Counted from the stretch's first letter, positions 36,014 to 49,139 are shown. The stretch: DNA of 64,000 nt from Osedax fenrisi (GCA_964019155.1 OZ025244.1:23197529-23261528), one strand, 5' to 3'. A program made the numbers and translations. Notes: generated by a model from the sequence alone, not told the origin.

Positions 36014-36179
36014 ACATAGCTACGTAATGCTACTCTAGATGTATGCACTATATCATATATGAGATCATATAAAAGTATACTTTTAATCTATTCATAACAA
36101 TAGCAGTGTAAATAACGTGTATTCAAACTAGGTCAGGGCATCGTATCGCAAACTATAAATACATTCGTTCCCACTTGTA

Positions 36180-37205
36180 TACAAGTGAACTTTACCTATC
36201 CCGTGACCTCAGGTGGTCGTAGGGGGGGCATCATGACTTTTAAAACAACCTCTCACCATCTACTTGTATCGCCTGTCAACATTAAGGATTCGGAAGAACT
36301 TAAGGTGGTCCATTCTGCTACGTTATGCTCCCACCGTTTACGCTGACCACCACGTTTGAGACCAGCTCTAACTTTACCCTGTAGCATAGTTTTAGAAAGT
36401 CCTGTTCAACGTGTTACATGTTCGTACCATTTAGGCTTTCTCTTCTTAACCGTCGAAAGTAATTCCTCGTATTGGCCAATTTCTAGCTTTATTCTGCTTC
36501 TTACTTCCTCATTAGTAATACGATCCGTGTAATTAATATTGAAGAGTCTCCTGAAATAGCGCATTTCCATTGCTTGGATTCCGCGCTGTAGATCTGATGC
36601 AAGTGTCCAGCTTTCACATGCATAAAGAAATATGGATAAAACAAGTGGATAAAACGAGCGCATTAGACGGATTTTTGATTTTAACGCTATATTTTTGTCT
36701 TTCCATATTGTTTTCAATTTCGTTAATATAGCTGTTGCTTGTGCAATTCTACGTATTATTTCAGCCGTCGAAACATTTCGCTTATTGTGGCACCAACATT
36801 TATATGAAGTTCTGAACGTCCTCTATGGCTTGAGTGTTCACTTTAATACGGGTACTAATCACTCCGACTGGATTGTTTGTCATTATTTTGGTTTTATCAA
36901 CATTAATTTCTATTCTATAGTCAATTGATGTCTTCTATGGTCTCTCCACTAGTTGTAGCAGTTACTCCTTATTGCCAGCAAGACCATCAATATAGTCTGC
37001 GAATCTAAGATTTATTATTGATCTGTTTCCTATACCTACAGTGACAATTTGACCATCCAGAACTTCTGTCATTATTAGTTCAAGAAATATGTTAAATAGA
37101 GTGGGAGATAACAAAAATCCCTGCCTTACTCCAACACTTGTATCGAGCCAATCACCAATAGCTCCATTTTTAAATACTGCGCTATAGCTTAGTAATTCCT
37201 ATAAT
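36180..37205 (-). mobile_element. RTE-type LINE fragment, second subfamily
   Basis: The minus strand encodes GVRQGFLLSPTLFNIFLELI (about 37085-37144), NLRFADYIDGLAG (FADD changed to FADY), then KTIWKDKNIALKSKIRLMRS and FLYACESWTL (about 36606-36635), and a C-terminal region ending near 36200. The order matches the RTE element at 12.4 kb but the sequences differ, so this is another subfamily. The loss of a catalytic Asp plus frameshifts make it dead. 5'-truncated where a plus-strand L2 copy begins. Confidence 0.85.
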
Positions 37206-37206
37206 T

Positions 37207-39130
37207 AAAACATTATTTTAAGAGATTTAATATATCTACCAACTGACTCTCTCAATATTCAACTAGACACCAGTATACTCAATTCTTCAAATTATTCACA
37301 ACTTTTCAACTTTCCCACCTATGAATTAGGAAATATACTCGATCTAATTATGCATCCTAGTGACTCATGTTTAGTTAATTCGATGATAGTTGGACCTATT
37401 TTCTCTGATCATTTTTTCCTACTATTTCAAATATCAGTTAAGAAACCTAAACGTTCTACAATTTATCGCTCTACTCACCATCTAAATTATATATCAATAT
37501 CTCATTTATAACTGACTTAAATATATTGCCTACACATGATGCTAAATCTTTTCATAATTAACTACTCTACACACTTGACATACATACTCCTGTAATTAAT
37601 ATAACTACCATTTGAAGCCATAATACATCATGGTACACTATTGGTCTTTCACATCAAAAACGATGTCTACGCATGCTTGAATCTAAATGGAAAAAAGAAA
37701 ATTATTCATCATCATTAACTACATATAAAAATTGAAAATAAAAATAGTATTGATCTTATTAATGATAAAGCTATGTTTACGCATGACAAGTTTATTTATA
37801 TGCAACATACTAGTAAGTTACTTTTTAAATTAGCAAATATCATAATTGGTAGAAGACAAAAATAACCATACCCTGACTTTACTGATGATGACTTACCTAC
37901 TTTATTTGATTCATTTTTCAATGACAAAATTACCAATGTTATTTCATCATTATCCAAACTGATATCTATACATCTCTTGTCCTCTACTACTAATACACTC
38001 TCAATACTTTCTAAAACCTTAGAAAGGGTAGTTTCAAAATAACTCACTTATTTCCTGACTACTAATAATATACTTTGAACTTTCCAAAGTGCTTATGTAC
38101 CAAACAAATCTACTGAAACAGCAATAACCAGGTTAACAACAAATATATTATGTGATATAATACACATGGAACACTTCTTGTTCTACTTAATCTAAGCGCA
38201 GAATTTGATAAAATTGACCATAGTTTTCTCATATCACGATTGGCTAATATTGGTATCGCCGGTAATGCACTTAAATGGTTTACGTCATACATTTCTGACC
38301 GTACTTCTTCTACTATTATCAATGGGCACATATCATCTCCTAGAAATATACTTTACGGAATCCCCCAATGCTATGTATTATGACCGATTCTTTTTAATAT
38401 TTATCTATTTCCAATTTTTAATATATTTTCTAATTTTCCCCTTATATCAATTCACTCATACGAATATAATATACAACTTAATGTAAAATGCACTTCTGAT
38501 ATAAATTTTGCTCTAAATCTTATGTCGAACTGTATTAAATCTATACATAATTGGCTTTCATATAACTCTCTATTAATGAATCCCAATAAAACAGAAACCA
38601 CATTTCTTCACCTCCTTTCTCTCAAACGCCCATTAACAGTCCCACCTTTTATCATGGTTAACTATCATAATATATTATATTATGATAATGTTAAATATCT
38701 TAGTATTTATTTCGACAGTTCTCTATATTTTCATCGCCACATCTCAAAACTTCTTCGATCTATAAACTTTCATCTTCATACTTTTCGTCTAATCCGTAAC
38801 TCCATCTCCCTAAGTATATATATATATATATAACTCTCGCCTCATCTTTTATATTACCGCTTTTTGATTACTGCAATATTCTCCTTTTCTCCTTACCTAA
38901 CTATCAAATTAAAAAAAATATAAATACTACATAATGCGTTAGTACGATCAATTTTTAAAATTGATCGTACTAACAAAGAGTCTTTAAAATAAATTAAATT
39001 AAATTAAATTAGTAGATCAACAATACAACGTATGATATATCTAGTTTATCTGTTCAACTCAGAATCCTATAGGAGTTTATAATGTAAAGATTAATTAATA
39101 AACGTTATATTTATCTAGAATTGTATTTAT
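37207..39130 (+). mobile_element. L2-type LINE (plus strand, 5'-truncated pseudogene)
   Basis: Starts inside the endonuclease (IYLPTDSLNIQLDTS, NILDLIMHPS, SDHFFL at about 37225-37440). It continues through a linker to the RT: SAYVPNKSTETAIT (about 38090-38130), a degraded palm region, then IKSIHNWLSYNSLLMNPNKT (about 38531-38590) and YLSIYFDSSL. The C-terminal part ends near ALVRSIFKIDRTNKESLK (38937-38990). A 3' flank follows to about 39130. Numerous stops and frameshifts. The perfect inverted repeat at 38939-38975 falls in the C-terminal coding part. Confidence 0.85.
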
Positions 39131-39169
39131 TTTTATTTCTATATAACATCGTATACGATTAACCATATA

Positions 39170-39312
39170 GTGTGTATGCTACTGCTGATGATGATGATGT
39201 TGATGATGGTGATGATGATACTTCTGCTCGTATTTTTGATGATGATGATGATAGTGATGATGATAGTGATGATGATGATGATGATTATGATGATGATAAT
39301 GGTGATGATGAT
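39170..39312. repeat. (GAT)n imperfect microsatellite
   Basis: GAT/GATGGT units giving poly-Asp or poly-Met frames that are not genes. A second imperfect GAT tract lies at 41282-41322 and a third at 49185-49270. Confidence 0.9.
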
Positions 39313-39429
39313 TTTGTTTTATTTGATAGTTTATTTATACACCGTAACATATAAAACGAATTACATAACTTAACAATGTGTGATAAAATGAAACAAATAA
39401 ATATAAATAAATATAACATGTGGATTTAA

Positions 39430-41275
39430 ATAATTAAGATAAATATAAAACAATGTTAATATTAATTAAGTAAATAAAGTTTACTTTATGTCGGAAAATA
39501 TTTAATTTTACAACGTAATTTAACCGGAAGTTTATACCAGTTGGTAGGTGCTGACACACAGAAATATCTACCCATAATGGTATCATAATTATATTTAGGT
39601 AAATTTAGTTTTACAGTCTTGGCTGATATAAGGGAAGAGATATGGCTATAATAGGATATCATTTCAGATACTATATTATATATATTTAAATAGATAATAT
39701 TATAGACTAATGAAGCAGTTATAAGGAATGCTCTATATTTTAAGCAAAGTATTTATAATTTATTCTGGAGTAAGCTATTTGACATATGTATGTTATTGAA
39801 TTTAATATTATGAATAGTACGGATATATAATCTAATAATTTATCAATGTTGTTAGTCCTATAGGAATGTGTATACATTTGGTAATCGAGTATATTATATA
39901 CATGCCTGTGTGGCTCAGTTGGATAAGGCGTCAAACACACAAGCAGTAGGACACGGGTTCGAGCCTCGTCTGGACCATTAATTAATTTTATAAAATGGTT
40001 ATTATAATTATAAAATATTATTTAGAAGTTATCTTATATAATTGGGTATACATAAATGATCGACTCTCGTTAACACCACGGATGCCTTAACATTAGAGCG
40101 GGTTCGAAGGGACATTAGAGCCATATATAGTTATAATTGAAAACTTCATCTAAGTTCCTGTATGGGATGAAAGGACTCCACCAAATAAACATAACAATAA
40201 CAATAACAATATAGAGAATTAACACAATATAAGCGTGAAAAGCACTAGAATGAATTAGTATTTTACAAGTTTTATGTCTGATTAATTGTATAATAGACTT
40301 TATTTTATATAGTGATAAATGTGCGGATTTACATACAGAATTTATTTGTGGTACGAAAGATATTTTTTCATCGAATATAACCCCCAGAATTTTAACTTTG
40401 GAGTTACTATTTATTTTAGTATTATCTACATTAACTATTGGGAATCTATTCGGAGAAATTGAAATATTTATTAATTCAGTTGTATTTGTATTTAAGAAGA
40501 AGGTTATTTCTTAATAACAAAACATCGATACTATCTGCACATATAGATAGTTCACTATGGAAGATTGGTGATGATATGACATTATTGACGAAAGTTGAAT
40601 ATCATCTGCATTATGTAGATGATATATATGTAGACTACATATATATAATACCGAATGTTAGGGAACTCTTTAATAATGGATGTCAAAGGTATAATATAAA
40701 TTAGGAAAATAATAGGCCCAATTACACTACTCCATGGAACACCGTGTTAACTGAATAAGATCATTACTCCAAATAAATGTTAATGAAACTTAGAGCATTA
40801 TTGGAAATATCAATTTCAGCCAGTCGAACAAAGAGGTTTTTATAAGATAGTATCGAAAGCGGAAGTCTAATATAATAAAAGTAATTGAGATACATGGTTC
40901 TCATTTAATGATTTCACAATAGAATCAGTTACCATATTTAATGCAGTTTCTGTTGAATTGGAGGGCTTGAAACATATTGGTTGGAATCATGTAGGTTATT
41001 TGTAACCAGATATTCAGTAATCTGTTTACATATGATTATTTCTAAAACGTTACTAATTATAGGGAGATAATATATTGGCCTGTAATTTAATAGTACACTA
41101 GGGTCAAGTATAGGCTTTTTAAATATAGTAATAATCATAGCTTGTTTATAGCACTGAGGAAATGTATTGGATGTAATTGAATTACATATAATTTTATCAA
41201 TAATCGATAAATAGTATTTAATATATTTTGTATAGAGGACAACGATAAACGATCATTTTTCGAACTGGATTTCGT
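39430..41275 (-). mobile_element. L2-type LINE (minus strand), interrupted by a SINE
   Basis: Read on the minus strand: SNTFPQCYKQA then ILDPSVLLNYRPI (about 41060-41105) and LPIISNVLEIIICKQ (RT entry), a decayed STETAL region (about 40920-40945), GVPWSSVIGPIIFLIYI (about 40695-40745), and a C-terminal part with frameshifts downstream. Homologous to the L2 copies at 45.8, 52 and 59.4 kb. A SINE is inserted at about 39905. The 3' end is near 39430-39480. Confidence 0.75.
39905..40215 (+). mobile_element. tRNA-derived SINE, copy 2 (full length)
   Basis: The head reads GCCTGTGTGGCTCAGTTGGA (A box TGGCTCAGTTGG) with the B box GGTTCGAGCCTCGTC about 45 bp later, followed by GGACCATTAAT. The acceptor ends do not pair, so it is not a working tRNA gene. 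The body has CTCTCGTTAACACC and TGGGATGAAAGGAC, and the tail is (AAC/AAT)n. It matches the minus-strand copy at 27170-27396. Confidence 0.88.
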
Positions 41276-41541
41276 TTTTATTTGATGATGATGATTATGA
41301 TGATGATAGTGATAATGATAGGTAATTATATTTAAACATTGTAAATATATAATACTTATATAACTTAAGCGTATAATAATGGCAAACACAATAATATATA
41401 TATATATATATATAATTCAATTTCAAATAAAAAATATAATATAATATATATAAACACATTCATTATTTGACAAGAAAATTGTTTTACATTACATCGATAT
41501 GAATGATATTTTATTTTACAAAGTTAAATATGTTTTACATA

Positions 41542-42459
41542 GGGGAAATTCCCCGATTACCGACCCCCTCCTAATACTGACCCTCTCTCGTATCTTAGTA
41601 ACTATAAGATATATCAAAAAATAATATATACTCGAACTGTTAGTAATTTAATGAAAAATATGAATAAGTATTTTGTTTTAAAAAATATTTAATTCTAAAA
41701 TTGTTATTTGATCAAATGTAATATTCTGTTTTTACTTTTTAAATATTTGAATAATAACTTTTTTTAAATCATTGTAAATACTTTATTATTTAAAAGAAAA
41801 CTCAATACTGAGCATAATATGTTTATAACTATTATAAAAATAATTAAATTTGAATAACTATTAACCAATATATCTTAATTATAGCAACCCATATGATTTT
41901 CCTATTACCGACCCCCTAAATTACCCTAATACCGACCCCATGTGATGTATACTATCCAATCAAAAGAGATCCGTATTTTATTTTTAAATATGTCGTAAGT
42001 TGTTTGTGTATCATTGATATAGATTTAGGATTCATGATTCCAGTTGATTATATACATACTGATTAATAAATAAATATTAAATAATAATATACACTATTTT
42101 AATATAATTACTATAAAGTTTAAATTTAAAGTTAATATTACTATTAAAATATAAATTCAAAACAAAATAAATTGCGTAAATGTTATTTAAACTATTTTTA
42201 TTTGATATTATAATACTACAATTATTTATATCACGATTATTTTAGGGGGTCGGTAATATGAGAAGGGGGTCGGTATTAGGCACATGTATCCGATTACCGA
42301 CCACCCTGTTTATTCTTGTAAATATAATTATATTTAAAATGGCCACATTATTCATTGCCGTAATATTACCCTAATTACAAAATTTCAAATAAATATATTT
42401 AATATTGAATAAGTTATTACAAATAATCATTTAGGGGTCGGTAATCGGATACTTTCCCC
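41542..42459 (+). mobile_element. MITE family A, copy 4 (full length, 918 bp)
   Basis: TA flanks at 41540-41541 and 42460-42461. The ends GGGGAAATTCCCCGATTACC and GGTAATCGGATACTTTCCCC are inverted. Cores of TACCGACCCC type lie at about 41558 and 41576 (direct), 41906 and 41930 (direct), 42245 and 42265 (inverted), 42292 (direct) and 42434 (inverted). The GTATCTTAGTAACTATAAG block is at about 41590. The best intact reference copy of family A here. Confidence 0.93.
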
Positions 42460-42464
42460 TATAG

Positions 42465-42797
42465 AGTTAATTTAAGGTAAGTCCTATACCTTATATATAG
42501 AAGCATATTTGTCATGAAAAATAAAGAACACTTTTTTAATATATATTTAGGATTATTGATAGTTCTAATCTTAGTACATTATACTAAATGATAAGTAGGT
42601 GATAAAGTGAAATAATAATTATTTCAGTTTTAACAGCATTTAGTAATAAGTTATTTCGTAAGAGACAGTTATTTATTATATTAATGCAGCTAGAAAGGTA
42701 TTTATTATGTGTAGGATATTGATGTTATTATTAATGAAATTAATGTTAGGAAAGGATATGCATAATATATATATATAAGATAAGATAAGATAAGATA
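42465..42797 (-). mobile_element. LINE fragment and (AAGAT)n tail
   Basis: The minus strand includes NNLLLNAVKTEIIIISLYH (about 42600-42665), the post-RT segment of a CR1/jockey-group LINE. A run of AAGAT units (42777-42797) with ATAAATTGTATTATTG beside it looks like a separate 3' end. The A4 MITE lies immediately to the left and may have split a longer copy. Confidence 0.6.
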
Positions 42798-43068
42798 AAT
42801 TGTATTATTGTAATCATTATAAAAGAAAAACAATAAATGGACAAATAAAATAGTCAGAAGACTTTCGAGGTATTTGACCTTAATAATGCCATATGCATAA
42901 TATATTATATAACAATTATATTGTTTAAAGATATTTAAACATTTTTTTAAATAATAATATTAGACATCACATCGAACAAGTGATCACCATAAGTAATTAT
43001 GAGTATCAACAAATGAAGGAAGCCTCAGGGTTTCCCATGCTCAATATGGGTTGACCAGACCCTGAGAA

Positions 43069-44041
43069 GGGGAAAGTAACCGAATACGGACACTCTCGGT
43101 ATCTCAGAAACCATACATCCTACAAAAAAATGTTTAATGAATAAAATATTCATAATTATAAAAATAGTCTAAAAAAGTATTTTTTATTTTGAATTATACA
43201 AAATATTGCTAATATATCCAATAAACTGATTTTTTTATTACGTTTTTAAATTTATGAAAAAAAATGTCAACTTAAAACCTTCTCAAGATTATACAAATGT
43301 ATCGATATAAAATATAATACTATATTATCAACAAATAAAGTATTCTAAAAATTGTATTTTTAATTTCTATATTTTTTATCAAATATTCATTAAGTTATAT
43401 ACATATATCTAAAGGTCATATAAGTTCCTAATACGGACACTCTAAATGTCTTAATACGGACACCCTATAACCAATCAGCGCGCAGCGTATGAACAATTCT
43501 GATTTTCATAAAAATTGCGTGCGTTATAATATTAATACCACCAATAAAGCTAATTCTAAAAAAAATATTATTTAGATACTTAAATTGTATTATTAATTAA
43601 AATATAATAAAAATAAATAAATTATTAACTATTTAAATTATTATTATTATTATTATTATCAGATTTAGGTACAAGTACCTGGGTAATTGTAGAAGCATTG
43701 CTGCTTGTCGAGACAATTACCCTTCTTACAATATATTTTTTATAAAATTAATTTTAAATAACGTAATTTTAATTTGTCTGATTGATTCATCAATAATATA
43801 TAGTTTATCTAGAGGTATATAGGGTGTCCGTATTATAACAAGGGTGTCCGTATTCGGACATGGGTACCGAATACGGACACCCCTGTTATCTATGGAATTA
43901 AAAGATTAAATAAAATTTTAAAATCACAATAATATCTATAATCATAAATATTAATATGATGTAATTTTTTAATAAAAATAATGATTCATAAAAAGTTAAG
44001 ACCATGTATTGTTAAAGTGTCCGTATTAGGTTACTTTCCCC
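43069..44041 (+). mobile_element. MITE family B, copy 1 (full length, 973 bp)
   Basis: The left end is GGGGAAAGTAACCGAATACG and the right end CGTATTAGGTTACTTTCCCC. TA follows on the right (44042-44043); the left flank is AGAA, so one target copy has changed. TACGGACACT-type cores lie at about 43084 (direct), 43429 and 43453 (direct), 43822 and 43842 (inverted), 43869 (direct) and 44015 (inverted). GGTATCTCAGAAACCATAC lies about 27 bp in. The layout equals family A, while the core differs. Confidence 0.92.
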
Positions 44042-44365
44042 TATATCAAACTCTTTATTGTTAGAATTTCAAACATGCATATGTATCATCCCATATAACC
44101 ACAGTACACACTTGGACGATGCATATAAACCAAGTAAATAAACAGAGTGTATAATCATAATAATACAAATAATATAATAATAATAGCATATAACAAATAA
44201 GTTCTCATTGCAGCTTTGATGATCCATTGAGAGCTTCATAAGTAGTAGCCAGTATTCTCCATCCAGATTAACCAGGGAGAATATGAAATGTTTATATATA
44301 CATATATATATATATATTAATAAAATTGAATATTGTTAGTAATAGTAAAATTAATAATTATTAAT

Positions 44366-45725
44366 AGGAAATAGGAAATAGGAAAAACTATAAGAAATTT
44401 TTAACTTTTTAATGAATAACTTGATATTTGTTATCAATTTCATCTTTGTATTTAGTTTATTCCATAGTTAAATACTAGCAAACTGCACTGCATGTATGCT
44501 AATATTTAATCTACATTTATGAATACAAAATGCGTATCTAGGTCTAGTTAATGTATAAGTACTTTTGACAAATTTACGTAAACAATTAGTGTTAGCATTA
44601 TCAGTATAAGCAATATATGCATTTTTTAATAATGTTATATTATCTATATCACATAATTTTAAAATATTATGTATTTTATAGATAAAATCAATATTAGATA
44701 TTAATGGTAGTTTATATATACATTTCAATACTTTGTTTTGCAGAATAATTATCTTATTTAAAGTATGCTTATAATTTGACCCCCAAGAGGCAGCACAATA
44801 CGTTAATCTTGAATGAAATAAAGAATTATACAGTAATAATAATGACTTATAATCAATTTTATTTCTAAGTTTGTAAATTACTCCTAGTATTCTAGATAAC
44901 TAAGAAGCTAATATTGTAATATGAAGTTTCCAAGTGAGTCTATTGTCAATAGTGACACCAAGAAATTTGAATTCATTAGTACATTTAATAGGTAAGCCGT
45001 TTAATGAAATGTTAAATGTATGAGGCTTATAAAGGCCAAAAGTCGTATACGACGTTTTATCTAAATGTAATGTTAGTTTATTAAAGCATAATCATGAATA
45101 GATGTAACCAATATATTTGTTAGCTTTATTTTCCAATGCACAGTGGTCCATATCAGTAAATAGCAGCGTAATGTCATCATAAAATAGAATACAGCTATTT
45201 TCATCCATAACTCTATAGAGTATCACTATAGTGATATCATTAATATAAAGCAGAAACAGTAACACTCCCAGTACAGATCCCTGAGGTACACCTATATTTA
45301 TTCTACGTAAATTAGATTCAACATTGTGGTAATACACATATTGTTTTCTATTAGTTAGATAGCTATGTAATAAATCAAGCGATATTCCTCTGATACCAAA
45401 ATTAGATAACTTTTTTAATAATATACCATTATCTAATGTATCAAAAGCTTTCTTTAGATCTATAGATACAGTTAAACATTTATATTTATTATCTAATTTG
45501 TTAGAAATACTATCTACTAAGCAGTCTACTGCATTTGCGGTAGACCTGCCTACTCTAAAACCAAATTGTTTATCTATCAAAATATTATGTTTATTAATAT
45601 AATTTAGAAGAATAATATTATTTGGGAAATATCCAATTGTAATACATTTATTAAATAAATATGTGAGAGGAATAGGTATATATAATAATAATAAATATAT
45701 ATAATTAATTATAATAAACACTAGT
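44366..45725 (-). mobile_element. CR1/jockey-group LINE, RT and C-terminus
   Basis: On the minus strand (45721 downwards): FGFRVGRSTANAVDCL (about 45525-45570), SIDLKKAFDTLDNGILLKKL (motif A, about 45415-45480), GVPQGSVLGVLLFLLYINDI (about 45235-45293) and a decayed catalytic box (FYDDITLLF, about 45160-45185). After further frameshifts come YCAASWGSNYKH (about 44765-44800) and the C-terminal KCIYKLPLISNIDFIYKIHN to about 44468. The 3' end has short TAGGAAA units at 44366-44385. The 5' end is truncated. Not active. Confidence 0.85.
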
Positions 45726-45799
45726 ATATGTCTCTAGAGTAAATTTTGTATTTACTATTAGTAGATTGTCTAAAAATAAGTTGTAATTTAATAATATAT

Positions 45800-47640
45800 A
45801 TTTAAAATAGGAGTGGATTACCAATGCCATTACCTCGGTGTAAAATATATATCAACAAAACAACGTCAGCCATATATATATGGTTGTATACAGTTAATAC
45901 ATAATATAGAAAAACTCCTAATTTCAAGATGACTTTTAATTAATTGTATAGCATTATTTGAAATATCTCTATCGAATTGAAATAATGACTATCAATTTGA
46001 TTACATTCTGATGATTAATAAAGTAATATTAGAATTAAATGGTTATTATGAGATATATCAAGATATTTGAATATAGAATCAGTGATCATATTAAGGGGAT
46101 TCGCGGCCTTTGAAATGCGTTGAATATATTTTTTTATATTATTTTTTTTTATTTGAGAAAAGTATTATTTAATATATATTGAATATACTCTGAAACTTGT
46201 AGAGCAAATAAAGAATAATAAATGATACAATTTGATAGTTTAGTACAAGACCTAATTTGTAAAAAAAAATTGTAAAAAATGGCATAAATAATAGCAAAAT
46301 ACTCATATTTTAAACTTATAATATGATATCTATAAGTTTATATTTTTAAATAATTTTAAATGCAATGTTATATACGATCTATTATATAATATGATTTTAA
46401 CTAGCGACATCTATAATTAAAGGATTGATATCAAATGAACGCATTGCATTGGGTGTAAAATTCGAATTATAAACAAAGTAATTGAGATTTCATCATTTAA
46501 TTATTTTATTCTAAAATACCAAGACGTAGCAGAAAATCGATTATATGTAATTATTGGTAATATAATATTATATAAATATTATAAGTACAACCTTATGGGT
46601 ATATTAGTGTGGTATTCTGTTATATTATAATATTAGAAATAAATAAATATACTAACAAAAAATAATTTTCTTGTACATTTTTTTTTTTAATTTCATAAAT
46701 ATTATCTTATTATATGTAATTATTGGTAATATAATATAAATATTATAATAATAACTCTATGGATATATTAGTGTGGTATTCTATAATAGTATAATACAAT
46801 AAATGTTGTCAAAGATAGAAATAATAAACAAATATTACCATCAAATTAAAAATAAATCTAGTCAAACTTTAAACTTGATTTACTCAGAATATTGAATTTA
46901 ATTTATTTTGAATCTTAACAATTTTTCAGCCCTCTCAATAATTATCCAAACTTGATGAATTTTTCACAGTATCTTCATTATTATATGTATAATAAAACTT
47001 GCTTAAAAGAAATGTAATAGACATAGTATAAAATATACAAAATAATAACAATTACAATTTTTTTTTAATTTAGCATCATATTTTGTCTTAAAATATTTGG
47101 GGTTTTCAGTGAACCATTTTTTTTTTAAATAAGCAAGTTTTATTAATATTATATTGGTTAACAATATGCAATGAAAGTATACATAAAAGGCCGCGAATCC
47201 CCTTAAGTACAGTTTAAGTTCCTTATAGTAGTCATTATATAGGCATGTTGGTTTTGATCATTTAGATTATTATTGAGAAATAGTTAAGTAGTGTTTACAA
47301 ATTATTTTCATTAATTTAATTACAATAGATAGTTGATATATAGTTCTATAATTAAGTAGGATTCTGATGTCAAGGAATATGAATAAGAAATGCATTTTTA
47401 TAAAAACACATTTCTTATTCAATTACTTACCTTATTAATAAGGGAATATATTAGAATTAATTGAGTTACAGATAATGTTATTAATGAATATATAGGTAGT
47501 ATTGAGACATATTTTAATATTGGATAAAGGGATAGGGTTATTTTAGAAGAAGTTAGAAGAGATTGTAAATTTCAACTGTTGTAGAAATATTAATATAATA
47601 TAGATGAGAATTTATATTGGTTTATAAATGTGTGGGTATA
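45800..47640 (-). mobile_element. L2-type LINE remnant split by a piggyBac-like insertion
   Basis: On the minus strand the RT-entry region reads QHAYI, then a frameshifted STETA-like stretch, then VLNMITDSIFKYLDISH. These parts lie on both sides of the element at 46095-47203, and the frame VLNMITDS becomes continuous only after removing that element and one TTAA. The outer limits are approximate; both ends are heavily decayed. A hairpin with GAATAAGAAATG arms lies at about 47380-47421. Confidence 0.65.
46095..47203. mobile_element. piggyBac-like non-autonomous element, TTAA target
   Basis: 1109 bp with 17-bp inverted ends GGGGATTCGCGGCCTTT and TTAA on both sides (46091-46094, 47204-47207), the hallmark of piggyBac transposons. 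No transposase; the inside is AT-rich. It contains a duplicated segment (about 46540-46645 and 46708-46805, both with TATTAGTGTGGTATTCT). Inserted in an L2 LINE. Confidence 0.88.
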
Positions 47641-47736
47641 TATACCTGTTATAACTGAATAATATTACCTTTGTGTAATTTATTTGTAATATTATTACAG
47701 ATATTTATTAGAATAATATTTGAGATAACGATGAAT

Positions 47737-49135
47737 ATGATAGATAGATAGATAGATAGATATAGTTTATTGTTTAAAACAAACAAAATGACATAAAACA
47801 ATAATAATAATAAAAAACAAATAACGAATATAAACGAATATATATAATGATTTATAAATGCCATGTTACATATGGTTAAGATATAAAATTAACAAATGAC
47901 ATAATAATAAAAAAAATAATAATAAAAAGGGGAATTATTCAGATGCAAGCACTTAATCACCGTATCAACTTTAGGGAAAGGGGTCCTCAATCCATGTGCC
48001 TTGGGGGTACAAACTTGACCCAAGAGTTTGTCCACTGACACCCGTAATACCCGATAAATAATGATAAAGAGAATGCAACCGAATAAATTAACCCCATAAA
48101 ACTAAAAATAAAATAATATAATAATTAAATAATAAAAATTAATAAAATAAAATAAAATTAAATATTAATACAATGAATTATCAAGCCTTGTAATAAATTG
48201 ATTGACCGAAGTTGCTGAACACGTATAATTAAATAGCAAATTCCAAGGAGTTGAAATACGATTAATAAAATAATTCAGAGTAACATTAGTCTTGCATTTG
48301 TCTTTTCGAACGTTAATGGAAGGACCTCGACTTCTTGATGAATACGTTTCAAGTAGCCCCGAGCAATCAACATCAACTAGACCATTTATAATTTTATATG
48401 CAAAAATCAGATCAGCCCGTAACCTGCGTTGAGATAATGAAGTTAAGTTTAAAAATAATAACCTATTTTCGTAATTTGTATATGGTATACCACATCTATA
48501 GAAAAGCCTTTTAGTGAATGTCCTTTGGACTTTTTAAATTTTATTTTGTAGGCCTACATCTATATTAGAAGGGTTCCAAATACAAGAATTATATTATAAT
48601 AAAGGTCTAACATATGTTATAAAGGCTTTTGTTAGGAAACAATAGTCATTAATAATAAAGCATCTAAATATAATATTCAGAATATTAAAAGCTTTACTGC
48701 ACATTTGGTTTATATGAGTGTCAAATGTCAGTTTAGTGTTAAAAATTATTCCAAGATCTTTAAACTCTGTTAGACTATTTAATTGAATATTATTTATAGT
48801 ATACGAATGTGTATTGATATTCCCAAATGTCATAATTGAACATTTTTGAATGGCAAGTTCAAGGTCCCATTTACATATCCAGGATGATAGTTCCAATAGC
48901 CCGGATTGCAGAACCTTCCGATCATCTATAGATTTATAGATAATTGATATTTTAGCATCATCTGCAAAAAGTGAGGTGATTATTTGTGGTTTAAAAATAG
49001 TAGGTAGATCATTTATATAAATCAGAAAGAGGAGAGGACCTATCACAGAACCCTGTGGTACTCCTGAAGTTACATTAGTAAAATCACTATATTGATCATT
49101 AACCTTAACTCTTTGTAACCTATTTTGTGATGATC
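47737..49135 (-). mobile_element. CR1-like LINE, RT and C-terminus
   Basis: The minus strand from 49046 reads IGPLLFLIYINDL, then TSLFADDAKISIIYKSIDDR (FADD catalytic box, about 48954-48980) and DLGIIFNTKLTFDTHINQMC. After a frameshift near 48590 follow LEYNSCIWNPSN, KRLFYRCGIPY, NYENRLLFLNL and a C-terminal part to about 48180. A 3' untranslated region follows and ends in (GATA)n at 47737-47761. Same lineage as the plus-strand copy at 10.3 kb. 5'-truncated; stops and frameshifts present. Confidence 0.85.
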
Positions 49136-49139
49136 ATGA

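Noticed and set aside
39170..39373. Poly-Asp and poly-Met open frames
   Set aside because: Two frames of an imperfect GAT repeat; no codon structure beyond the repeat.
39905..39978. Functional tRNA gene
   Set aside because: A and B boxes are present but the acceptor ends do not pair and no clear anticodon arm forms; a SINE body and tail follow.
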